From Methylococcales symbiont of Hymedesmia sp. n. MRB-2018 (GTDB taxonomy: Bacteria; Pseudomonadota; Gammaproteobacteria; Methylococcales; Methylomonadaceae), in assembly GCA_003666385.1 (NCBI GenBank), contig QPIN01000062.1, positions 62,001 through 126,000 on the forward strand: a stretch of 64,000 nucleotides of DNA, read 5' to 3'. The notes under the pieces are model-generated. The model had not been told where the DNA came from, searched no databases, and worked only from the letters and a program-made list of their open reading frames with translations. The position numbers and the translations under genes were made by a program. Each line of letters begins with the position of its first letter. Position 1 is the first letter of the stretch. Below, one piece after another: positions 52,156-60,909 of the stretch.

Positions 52156-53064
52156 TCAAGCAAACAAACCTACAAAAGTAAAGCCAATGCCAATATAGAT
52201 AGCTGCTTCGATTGAACCAATCGCCACATTACACTGTTCACCCACTTCTTCTGCCACATTCACTTTAGGTAATAAAATATGCCTTAATACAATAGATAAT
52301 AAGGTTTGCGATATAAAAATTACAACGGCCATTAACACCCAGGCCAAAACTGAGAAAACTAATACGCCAGGATCATAGATAACAACACCAGAAGTCGCTG
52401 TTACTGCTAAAGCAAGACCTAAACGATAGCCTGAAAAACGCAGTGCCAAGGCAATATTTCCATCTTGAATTTCACCTTGTAATGTTTTTCCTATATCCTT
52501 ATGTCGCTGATTAAAAATAGCACTTCTATAAAGCGTGGCTAATAATAAAATAATTTGTGACAGTAAAAAAATAGCCACAACCACAGCCAGCCCCAAAAAA
52601 GTTGAACCATCCACCCAAGACATTGCCGCACGAATAATAATAGCCGTGGCAATTAAGTTAAAAGCATCCACCACACCCGCTGCAACATTACCCTTCATAA
52701 TTTCATCGTGGATGGATACTTGGCGTAAACCCACCTTATCAAAAATAATACGGGTTAAACTCATAAAAACCATGGCTGCTACGCCGTAACTGAGCATTAA
52801 GGTGATTTCTTCAATGTAAGTGGTTCCAGCATCGCCAGCCACCACGCCCATCATCAGCACAGCAACTGCCACAATAGCACCTGCTAAGGCTATGCCCGCA
52901 GCAAAGTTATCATGTTTTGCTAGCAACTCACTTAAAGAAATGCCGGCAATGCTTGAAGCCAGTATTCTTAATGCTGCCATAAAGCCCATAAGAATAACAA
53001 AGTCAATTGCATAATAGGTCAATGCTGCGTCACTTAGTATAATCTGTTGTGTTAAATTTTCCAT
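52156..53064 (-). CDS. DUF350 family membrane protein (YjfL-like, duplicated domain)
   Basis: 302 aa, about 8 TM, two DUF350-like halves. Confidence 0.75.
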   Translation of the reverse strand: MENLTQQIILSDAALTYYAIDFVILMGFMAALRILASSIAGISLSELLAKHDNFAAGIALAGAIVAVAVLMMGVVAGDAGTTYIEEITLMLSYGVAAMVFMSLTRIIFDKVGLRQVSIHDEIMKGNVAAGVVDAFNLIATAIIIRAAMSWVDGSTFLGLAVVVAIFLLSQIILLLATLYRSAIFNQRHKDIGKTLQGEIQDGNIALALRFSGYRLGLALAVTATSGVVIYDPGVLVFSVLAWVLMAVVIFISQTLLSIVLRHILLPKVNVAEEVGEQCNVAIGSIEAAIYIGIGFTFVGLFA

Positions 53065-53088
53065 CGCTTTAAACCTTGTGTTGTATTG

Positions 53089-54168
53089 TTATTTACCACC
53101 AAAACCACCAAAACTACGACTACGACTGCGCGAACTGCTACCAAAAAAGCTAGAACTGCGTTTAGATGCTGTATTACTGCTACTAGATGATCGTTTGCCG
53201 CCAAAAAAACTGGAACTACGTTTACTACTGGCTTTATCTGCATGTCGTCCACCACTGTTTTTATCTCTAGCATAATTTGACTGAGTTGATCTTTGTCGAT
53301 TATAACTGCTTACCCGTTGCCGCCCTTTAACCGAACCATATTGTTTTTTAGGTTTTGTGGCAGGCTTATAGCCATTATTCCGCATACTGGTATTGCGTTG
53401 CGAGGTATTCCTACGGTCATAACTACTACCATAAGAGCCTCTACCATAGTCATTATAATAAGAGTAATGTGGTCGCCTATTCCAGCGGTTATAGTAGATG
53501 GGGCTAGTATTATAATACCCTCCACCAAACATACTTCTAAAAAAAGCATACTGTCCATACCAATGCCAAAAGGATCGTCCTGAATTATCTTGCCGGTATT
53601 CACCATAACCAGGATTACCTACTAAATAGCTGCCTGGTGTAATCGCTTCACCTCGCACATTAGCTGCTTGACTATCTTTAGGAATACTAACCGTATCCAA
53701 CTGCCCGTCAGACAATTCAGCCATGGTATTGATTAAATCTATCAATGCATCATTAAAAACTATGGGATCAGCCCCTATATCAATTGACATAAGAGATTCG
53801 CTAGCTTGCTGGAATTGCTGTTTATTTTCACAGTTACGGTTAACTTTAGCTAATCGTCTTAGCAAACCCTGAAATAAAGCCCCTTTTTCTGTTGCATCCT
53901 TAGCCATTGCCTTTGCAATAGGTCTGAAATCAGGTTTTATCGCCGCTAATTTATTGGCATAAATCTCAACGATTTTGGCATTCGTTAACTCGCCAAAATA
54001 GAGTTTATCTTTTAGCGTATTTAAGTTTTTTTCAACCTGTAAATAGTTTTTCTGGACTTGTTCTGCATAGTCATTGCCACACGCACTTAATATGAGTAGC
54101 AAGAACACAACTGAGAAAGTACTCGTTTTTTCTTTATTAAAATAATGGCTAACCATAAAATAACTCAC
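53089..54168 (-). CDS. DUF1190-like lipoprotein with Ser/Arg/Phe/Gly repeat tail
   Basis: 359 aa; lipobox LLILSACGN; C-terminal SKRSSSFFGGKRSSSSSNTASKRSSSFFGSSSRSRSRSFGGFGGK; next to DUF350 gene. Confidence 0.6.
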   Translation of the reverse strand: MSYFMVSHYFNKEKTSTFSVVFLLLILSACGNDYAEQVQKNYLQVEKNLNTLKDKLYFGELTNAKIVEIYANKLAAIKPDFRPIAKAMAKDATEKGALFQGLLRRLAKVNRNCENKQQFQQASESLMSIDIGADPIVFNDALIDLINTMAELSDGQLDTVSIPKDSQAANVRGEAITPGSYLVGNPGYGEYRQDNSGRSFWHWYGQYAFFRSMFGGGYYNTSPIYYNRWNRRPHYSYYNDYGRGSYGSSYDRRNTSQRNTSMRNNGYKPATKPKKQYGSVKGRQRVSSYNRQRSTQSNYARDKNSGGRHADKASSKRSSSFFGGKRSSSSSNTASKRSSSFFGSSSRSRSRSFGGFGGK

Positions 54169-54186
54169 CTTCTATCCTATTAATTC

Positions 54187-54233
54187 GTAACTACTCAGCG
54201 TACTCCGTAACTGCTTAGATTGCCCTTTATTTT
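54187..54233. repeat. Repeat family A half-copy abutting atpF stop
   Basis: gtaactactcagcgtactccgtaactgcttagattgccctttatttt then diverges at the atpF stop codon. Confidence 0.82.
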
Positions 54234-54741
54234 ATAAATTATTCTCTAAATCTTTCAATTGTTGTTTAATAATCCGTTTATGATCATCAGTGTCTAAGAC
54301 TTTATTTGTTACTTTTTCAACACCAACAATAACTAGCTGAGCATATTTTGCGCTCATTTCCTTTTTCATATCTTCTTGTTGCTGAGAAATAGTATATTGT
54401 GCTTGTTCAAGCATTAGCTCAATATCAGATTGTCCCTTTTGGTGTGCCTTGGCAATAATTTCATCCGCTGTATTTGACGCAGTATCTATTATTTTATTAG
54501 CTTCTTTGGAAGCCACTGAGAGTCTTTGTGTCACTTCATTTTCAATGGCAAGAAGACGCTGTTCAATTTTATCTTCGTTTTCAAGACTTTTTAGAACACC
54601 CTTCTTTCTTGCTTCTAAAACTTTAAATATCGGAGGATATAAAAATTTTCTTAGAACCAGAAAAAGAATTAAAAAATTCACAATTTGAGCAAGCAATAAA
54701 ATAGGTTGTACGCCAAAATCGCTGAACATTCTTTCTAACAT
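54232..54741 (-). CDS. atpF: F0F1 ATP synthase subunit b
   Basis: 169 aa; N-terminal TM LLLAQIVNFLILFLVLRKFLYPPI then long amphipathic helix. Confidence 0.88.
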   Translation of the reverse strand: MLERMFSDFGVQPILLLAQIVNFLILFLVLRKFLYPPIFKVLEARKKGVLKSLENEDKIEQRLLAIENEVTQRLSVASKEANKIIDTASNTADEIIAKAHQKGQSDIELMLEQAQYTISQQQEDMKKEMSAKYAQLVIVGVEKVTNKVLDTDDHKRIIKQQLKDLENNL

Positions 54742-54753
54742 TGAAAATTAGAA

Positions 54754-54957
54754 TCAGATGGTTAAAGCAATAATCAAGACATATATAGCAATGGCTTCAG
54801 CAAATGCCATAGCTAAAAGCATCACCGGGATTATTTTTTCCTGCACTTCGGGGTTACGTCCTATTGCTTCCATGGCTTTCATCCCAATCATTCCAATGGC
54901 TATAGCAGGACCAAAAACACCTGCCGCAATGGCAATTGCCGCTGATAAATTTCCCAT
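54754..54957 (-). CDS. atpE: F0F1 ATP synthase subunit c
   Basis: 67 aa; two TM, KAMEAIGRNPE loop, carboxylate Glu in AMAFAEAIAIYVLIIAL. Confidence 0.94.
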   Translation of the reverse strand: MGNLSAAIAIAAGVFGPAIAIGMIGMKAMEAIGRNPEVQEKIIPVMLLAMAFAEAIAIYVLIIALTI

Positions 54958-55036
54958 CTTTTCCTCCTTACTTTGTATCTAAAACGAGTGATTTTATTGT
55001 ATGAAAATAGCAAATACATTTGTACATTAACTAGCC

Positions 55037-55834
55037 TTAATCCTCTTCCTTTTTACTCAATATAACCATAAATACCAGTGTTAACATCATAAACACAGCT
55101 GATTGAATAAACGCCACCATCACTTCCAAAAAATAAAAGGGTAATGGAATAATAAAAGGGAAAAATGATTTAGCAGTTTTTAGTAAAATCTTCCCTGCCA
55201 TAATGTTCCCAAAAAGTCGAAAGGACAAGGAAATAATTTTAGTAAATTCAGCAACTAATTCTAACAAGCCGACAAACAATGAGATACCAAACATTTTAAA
55301 AGAAAACCATTTTTTCAAATAACCAACAATACCTAAGGAACGTATGGCAAAAAAGTGGGTAATGAAAACTGAAATTAAAGCTAGTGCCAATGTCACATTC
55401 AAGTCTGAATTGATTGATCTGAATAGAGGGATAAAAACCTGATCAGCTTCACCTTCTATCGCCTTATACAAACCGATAGATGCAAAACCAGGTAACAATG
55501 CGGATAAATTAGCCACTAAAATAAATAAGACAAAGGTCATCAACCATGGAAAATAAGAATAAACATTCTTAGCTGCCATTTTTTCAATCATGTTAAAAAT
55601 ATATTCAAAAAATATTTCAAACAACGCTTGGACTTTTCCAGGAACCATTGACATCTTATTTGAAACAAAAATAGCAATAATAGAAAGGTAAAAAGTAAAT
55701 AGTAATGCAGTGATAAGAGAATTGGTAACAGGGAAAAAACCCATTTGAAAAATCACCTCTGGCGCAGAAATGGAATACTCTGAAGGTAATGCTGCTATAT
55801 TAGAATTGCTTGTTTTAGGTTCTGTCATAAGCAT
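55037..55834 (-). CDS. atpB: F0F1 ATP synthase subunit a
   Basis: 265 aa; essential Arg in LSFRLFGNIMAG. Confidence 0.94.
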   Translation of the reverse strand: MLMTEPKTSNSNIAALPSEYSISAPEVIFQMGFFPVTNSLITALLFTFYLSIIAIFVSNKMSMVPGKVQALFEIFFEYIFNMIEKMAAKNVYSYFPWLMTFVLFILVANLSALLPGFASIGLYKAIEGEADQVFIPLFRSINSDLNVTLALALISVFITHFFAIRSLGIVGYLKKWFSFKMFGISLFVGLLELVAEFTKIISLSFRLFGNIMAGKILLKTAKSFFPFIIPLPFYFLEVMVAFIQSAVFMMLTLVFMVILSKKEED

Positions 55835-55844
55835 GGCTTTAACC

Positions 55845-57545
55845 CTATCCCAAATTCCATACTATACTTTTTGAGGTTTCAGGGTCGGACTCAACCGCAC
55901 CCTTCTCTAATTGAGAAATACAGTGTAAAAATTCATCAAACAAATGCTCTTCAGGGATTAAATTAGGAATAAAACTAATTCCACTAAGCATATCCTTTGG
56001 CTGATCCTGAATTCCCGTTATTAACACAGTAATTCCCCTTTTTTTCAAAGCTATCACGGCATCTTCAAGTGCGTAGATACCTGACTGGTCAATATAAGGT
56101 ACCAGTCCCATACGAATAATAACGACAGTCACTTCAGGTAAGGAGCTTAGTATTTCGTTGAATTTAGAGGCAAAACCAAAGAAAATAGGGCCGTCAAAAT
56201 GTTTAATATAAACTTGCTCCCTAATGTGTTCAGAAATATCAGTTTCATCGCTCCATATTTCTTCACGTGCAAAGTTATCAACTGAACCTGTTGAACTGTT
56301 TTTTTCAACAATATCGCTCATTTTTTTCATAAACAAAATTGAGGCAAGTACCATACCTACAGCTACCGCTTGCAATAAATCCACAAAAACGGTCATTGAC
56401 AAGACAATGAGCATAACGATTGAATCTGTTTTAGGTACATGAACAATATGTTTAATCCCTTTATAGTCAATAATACCAATACCTACAGTAATCAAAATAC
56501 CTGCTAATACGGGTAATGGAATTAATCTGGCATAAGCTCCAGCACCGAGTAAAACAATCAATAATGCCAAACCATGGATAACACCAGAAAGTCGAGTTTT
56601 TCCACCTGAATTAATATTTACAACCGTACGCATGGTTGCGCCTGCACCAGGTATACCACCGATTAATGCTGCGCCCATATTACCCAAGCCCTGACCAATT
56701 AATTCTTTATTACTGTTATGTTGGGTTTTAGTCATATTGTCGGCAACAATTGATGTTAATAAGGAGTCAATTGTGCCTAATGCTGCCAGTGTTAATGCAG
56801 GAATAATAAGTTGCATAGGATGACTAAAATCAACATTAATCAAAGAATCTATTTTTAATGCAGGAAAACCTTCAGGGATATCACCAATAATTTTAACATC
56901 AAGACCCATAATGGTAGAAATAATGGTCAGTCCAACTAATGCAATTAATGCACTGGGTATTAATCTGGTTAATCGAGGGGAAATATAGATAGTTGCAATG
57001 GTTGCTAATGCCAAACCCGCTGAAGCTATATTTATATCATTGATGATATTAGCTAATTCTGAGAAAATCTGGGTTATTTTTTTAGGTGATGTGTGACCTA
57101 GAAAAGGGAATATCTGCAACATAATGATGATAACGCCAATACCGCTCATAAATCCCGAAACCACTGGATATGGCATATAGCGAATATATTGTCCTATTTT
57201 AAATACGCCTAGTAAAATCTGAAATATACCTGATAGCAGAAAGATACACATAATAGTACCTAATGTTGATTCAATACTACCACCATTTGTTTCTATTGCA
57301 CTCGTAATCACGACAGCAGAAACTACCGTCATAGGACCTGTTGGCCCACTGATTTGTGTAGGGGTACCTCCAAACCAAGCGGCAATCATGCCAATGGCAA
57401 TAGCACCATAAAGACCGGCAATAGCGCCCATTCCTGATTGCAAACCAAAAGCTAAAGCTAAAGGCAAAGCGACAACAGCGGCAGTTAAGCCACCAAAAAA
57501 ATCACCCCTTAAATGCGAGCTATCTATAATTTTTTTATTACTCAT
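55845..57545 (-). CDS. SulP family inorganic anion transporter with C-terminal STAS domain
   Basis: 566 aa; GGLTAAVVALPLALAFGLQSGMG, QISGPTGPMTVV; STAS VPYIDQSGIYALEDAVIALKKRGI. Confidence 0.93.
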   Translation of the reverse strand: MSNKKIIDSSHLRGDFFGGLTAAVVALPLALAFGLQSGMGAIAGLYGAIAIGMIAAWFGGTPTQISGPTGPMTVVSAVVITSAIETNGGSIESTLGTIMCIFLLSGIFQILLGVFKIGQYIRYMPYPVVSGFMSGIGVIIIMLQIFPFLGHTSPKKITQIFSELANIINDINIASAGLALATIATIYISPRLTRLIPSALIALVGLTIISTIMGLDVKIIGDIPEGFPALKIDSLINVDFSHPMQLIIPALTLAALGTIDSLLTSIVADNMTKTQHNSNKELIGQGLGNMGAALIGGIPGAGATMRTVVNINSGGKTRLSGVIHGLALLIVLLGAGAYARLIPLPVLAGILITVGIGIIDYKGIKHIVHVPKTDSIVMLIVLSMTVFVDLLQAVAVGMVLASILFMKKMSDIVEKNSSTGSVDNFAREEIWSDETDISEHIREQVYIKHFDGPIFFGFASKFNEILSSLPEVTVVIIRMGLVPYIDQSGIYALEDAVIALKKRGITVLITGIQDQPKDMLSGISFIPNLIPEEHLFDEFLHCISQLEKGAVESDPETSKSIVWNLG

Positions 57546-58354
57546 ATTCTCACTAACACTTCACCACGACCCAACTCAGACATATCACCTGCATATTTCT
57601 GAACTCTGTTAAACGCCTCAGCTTCACTAGCAAATTTAGAATTTAATTGTCTGAAAGATGCAAATAATAGGGGTAAAAATGCCAAGGTATGTGAACCACA
57701 GTCATTAAAAGTTGCTGTTAATTGTGGTTGATTCCAAAGTAACAGTGTTCCTCTGCGCATGGCATAGCCTAAATAACGGCCTGTTTGCCCCATAACAGCA
57801 ATCGTCCCAGCGACCATTCTGGAGCCGCAATAATCACCCGCATTACCTTCAATCAATAAAGTACCTCTACGCATATGATCACCTGCGCGCTGCCCAACAT
57901 TGCCTTTGACTAATACGGTACCCCCCTTCATGCCTTGTTTATTACCTGGTAAAGCTGAGGCCAGAAAATCCCCACTGTCTCCTGTTATTTCAAGATATCC
58001 ATCTTTCATTTCGCAAGCTGCATATAATCCTGCATTGCCTTTGACTTTAATCGTTCCAGATTTCATTTCCTGTGCTAAATAAGCACCCACATCACCATTA
58101 ACAGTAATAGTCCCACCATCTAATTCTTTTCCAATAAAATCCAGCTTGAAAAAACTGCCTTGAATGACTAGGTTTTTAGTGTCAGAACCTTTGATAGCAA
58201 ATAGACTATCAACACGAATCTTTCTTTTACCATTTTGTAATTCAATAGCGGCAATATCAGTAACGCTCATGCCTTCCAATTTATTACACACTAGGGGTGA
58301 CATATCAACCCGCTGGTCAAGTCGAGTCTTCATAGTTAGCGTTAATGCACTCAT
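57542..58354 (-). CDS. fhcC: Formyltransferase/hydrolase complex subunit C (FmdC-like)
   Basis: 270 aa; repeated GxxxG beta-helix motifs (GTIKVKGNAGLYAACEMKDGYLEITGDSGDFL); in fhcBADC order. Confidence 0.93.
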   Translation of the reverse strand: MSALTLTMKTRLDQRVDMSPLVCNKLEGMSVTDIAAIELQNGKRKIRVDSLFAIKGSDTKNLVIQGSFFKLDFIGKELDGGTITVNGDVGAYLAQEMKSGTIKVKGNAGLYAACEMKDGYLEITGDSGDFLASALPGNKQGMKGGTVLVKGNVGQRAGDHMRRGTLLIEGNAGDYCGSRMVAGTIAVMGQTGRYLGYAMRRGTLLLWNQPQLTATFNDCGSHTLAFLPLLFASFRQLNSKFASEAEAFNRVQKYAGDMSELGRGEVLVRI

Positions 58355-59247
58355 GCCATAATCTCCTGCAAGTGAAAGTGGAATGGACCTAATTTACCGC
58401 CATAGTTCCCTGCGCTAATTCTTTGGATCCCCTCTTCTGCACCCAGATCACACACCGCTTGAATACCGACTCTCATTGCTATATCAATATCTTCTTTAGT
58501 TAAACCATCAATGACTATTTCCATGACTGATTCACATTCTGGCGGTAATTCTGTTTTGCTCATACCTTTTAAAGTGGGGCAAAAAGCATCATTACTGGAA
58601 GCGCCTAAAGCGGGGTATTTTGAACCGACTTTAGAACCTGAGCGTACCACGCCACCTGGGAATGGCATAATCACATTAGCTAACTTGCGCATTTCTTCAA
58701 TCGCTGCTTCACAAGCAGCTAACGCTTTCGGCTGTGATTTGGCGAGTACTAAAAAGTTACCTCCACCAACGGCTTCAACACGTCCTGTGGTTGCTTCAGT
58801 TAAAAACTCACCGTCCATTACCGGTATGCGCCAATAACGCTTGCCAGCGATTTTTTTAGACACTTGAAAACCATCACCAAAATAACGCAGATTTTTGCCC
58901 AAAGGAATTTGCACCCCTTCATCAATACCTGCAAATAATGCAGAAGTAGGTGAAGTTAATACGCACTGCCCTGCTCTTGTTTCCAGTTGTTCCGCTAAAC
59001 CTTTTCCACCCATGGCAAAAATCAAAATAGATACCCCAGGGCGACCATCTGGCGTTTCTGATGGTAATAAAGTACGTTCTATACCTGCTTCACAACCACA
59101 GGCGATCACCGATGTAGCAAAACCCGTCATGGCTTGTGCTGAAATCATCGCCCATTTTTCATTTTGGGCAGTGATAATCGCTCGTGTTGCTTTCATTGCA
59201 AAAGCTTCGGCAAAAGTCGCATCAATTGTTACCCCATTGATAATCAT
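58351..59247 (-). CDS. fhcD: Formylmethanofuran--tetrahydromethanopterin formyltransferase
   Basis: 298 aa; MIINGVTIDATFAEAFAMKATRAIITA, Ftr family. Confidence 0.96.
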   Translation of the reverse strand: MIINGVTIDATFAEAFAMKATRAIITAQNEKWAMISAQAMTGFATSVIACGCEAGIERTLLPSETPDGRPGVSILIFAMGGKGLAEQLETRAGQCVLTSPTSALFAGIDEGVQIPLGKNLRYFGDGFQVSKKIAGKRYWRIPVMDGEFLTEATTGRVEAVGGGNFLVLAKSQPKALAACEAAIEEMRKLANVIMPFPGGVVRSGSKVGSKYPALGASSNDAFCPTLKGMSKTELPPECESVMEIVIDGLTKEDIDIAMRVGIQAVCDLGAEEGIQRISAGNYGGKLGPFHFHLQEIMA

Positions 59248-60908
59248 ACTTTTTCTCCCACGGTTGGATGCACCGTCAAACTACCCCGTCCATCTTCGGT
59301 TATTTCATCATCGCTAATGGTAAAGTTTCCTACTTTCATAGTCATAAAGCGGTCAAAGTATTTCTTCAAATCTTTTTCTATAGATTTATCATAATCAGGC
59401 CTGACTATATGGGTGGTTCCCCAGACGACTTTAACCACCTCACCCTCTTTAACCACTAATTCTCCATCTTTAAAAACGTAATCCGGTTTTTCAAACATTT
59501 TTTCACGGTTATCATTTTCAGTGTAAACGGCAATGTCTGCAAAATCACCTTTGCCTAATGCACCTCGATTTTCTAGGCCAATAATTTTAGCTGCACCGGC
59601 ACGCGTAAGAATAGCGATTTCCTGCATAGAATATTCACGGTCAATCGCACCCAATGTGGTCATTTTTTGTGCTTCAGGATGGATGGTTGCCAACATATCA
59701 TTGCGGAAACTTTTATCCATTAACAGTCGAATCAAATGCGGATATGAGGTAAAAGGAGCACCATTAGGATGATCTGTAGTCAAGAAAATACGCCACGGGT
59801 CTTTAACTAACAAAAATATTTCCAGTCCAATCGCCCACTGCAATGCATTAACAAAATTCTGATCTTTATATTTAAAAGGTACAAGACCACAACCCGCATC
59901 ACATTCAATATCCATACAGACCCATTTATTAGGCGATGAAATCCCGTGATTGGCATACTGACGCTGATTATCACCCGATGCAGTAATGGTTTGACCAAAC
60001 ATGATCTGACCGACATCGACCGATACGTTGTTATTTTTATTGATGGCTTCTGCAAGCTCTGCACCGCCTGAAGAAAATTTAAAGTCCCCTTCTGTGCCAT
60101 AGCTATGGAACTGAACATGGGTTAAATGCATAGGCAAGCCTTCAACACCTACAATAGAATCCAGTGTAGTTTGAATATTACCTGGCACACCTAAATTACT
60201 ACCATGAACATGCAAGGGATGTGATATGCCTAATTCCTTAATGGCTGTAGCCAGGGATTTTAGAATTTGCCGAGGGGTAACATTATAATGGGTATTATTT
60301 TCATCTAGGTCGAGCTGTCGCTGATTAAATTTAAAAGCACTGATTCCTCCAGGATTAACCACTTTAATCCCCACACATTGAGTAGCACGGAGTGTCCAAG
60401 CCACGTAATCATTAATCGCTTGTTGATCCTTATTAGCGGTCATCATCCGTAAAAAGAAATCATCACTGCCCAGCATTACATAGCCGCCTTTATCCAACAT
60501 CGGCGTATCACCCATTTCCATATGTGCTTGTCTGGCATTAATCGGTAATACAGCAGGTTCAAAGGCTGCGGTATAGCCCATTTCCGCATAACGATAGCCC
60601 GTAGTAAAAGTACTGGGCATGGCATGTCCTGTACCTGCACGTTTAATATCCGTATGTGCTACGGGATCAATACGGTGATTCTCTGGCATCAGCATTCTGG
60701 CAATATTGCCCTTACCACCGCCAATATGCGTGTGTAAATCAATGGCTCCTGCCATCACTATTTTTCCACCAATATTATATTCTTGATCAGGCTCAACATT
60801 TCTTGGCTTAGACACAATCCGTCCATCTTCAATGTAAATGTCTTTTTTCTTGCCATTGACTTTATTTGCAGGGTCATAAACGATACCGCCCGTTAGTTTT
60901 GTCAACAT
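59244..60908 (-). CDS. fhcA: Formyltransferase/hydrolase complex subunit A (amidohydrolase, FmdA/FwdA-like)
   Basis: 554 aa; AGAIDLHTHIGGGKGNIARMLMPE. Confidence 0.96.
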   Translation of the reverse strand: MLTKLTGGIVYDPANKVNGKKKDIYIEDGRIVSKPRNVEPDQEYNIGGKIVMAGAIDLHTHIGGGKGNIARMLMPENHRIDPVAHTDIKRAGTGHAMPSTFTTGYRYAEMGYTAAFEPAVLPINARQAHMEMGDTPMLDKGGYVMLGSDDFFLRMMTANKDQQAINDYVAWTLRATQCVGIKVVNPGGISAFKFNQRQLDLDENNTHYNVTPRQILKSLATAIKELGISHPLHVHGSNLGVPGNIQTTLDSIVGVEGLPMHLTHVQFHSYGTEGDFKFSSGGAELAEAINKNNNVSVDVGQIMFGQTITASGDNQRQYANHGISSPNKWVCMDIECDAGCGLVPFKYKDQNFVNALQWAIGLEIFLLVKDPWRIFLTTDHPNGAPFTSYPHLIRLLMDKSFRNDMLATIHPEAQKMTTLGAIDREYSMQEIAILTRAGAAKIIGLENRGALGKGDFADIAVYTENDNREKMFEKPDYVFKDGELVVKEGEVVKVVWGTTHIVRPDYDKSIEKDLKKYFDRFMTMKVGNFTISDDEITEDGRGSLTVHPTVGEKV

Positions 60909-60909
60909 A

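Noticed and set aside
53078-53606. Several ORFs opposite the Ser/Arg-rich lipoprotein tail
   Set aside because: Composition artefacts (Leu/Arg/Pro runs) of a repetitive coding sequence
54232-55834. atpBEF as part of an N-ATPase (Na+ pumping) operon
   Set aside because: atpQ/atpR and the atpD/atpC genes are absent and the c subunit lacks Na+ ligands by eye
55845-57545. Naming the SulP gene as a sulfate permease or BicA
   Set aside because: SulP substrates cannot be assigned from sequence motifs alone; left as SulP family
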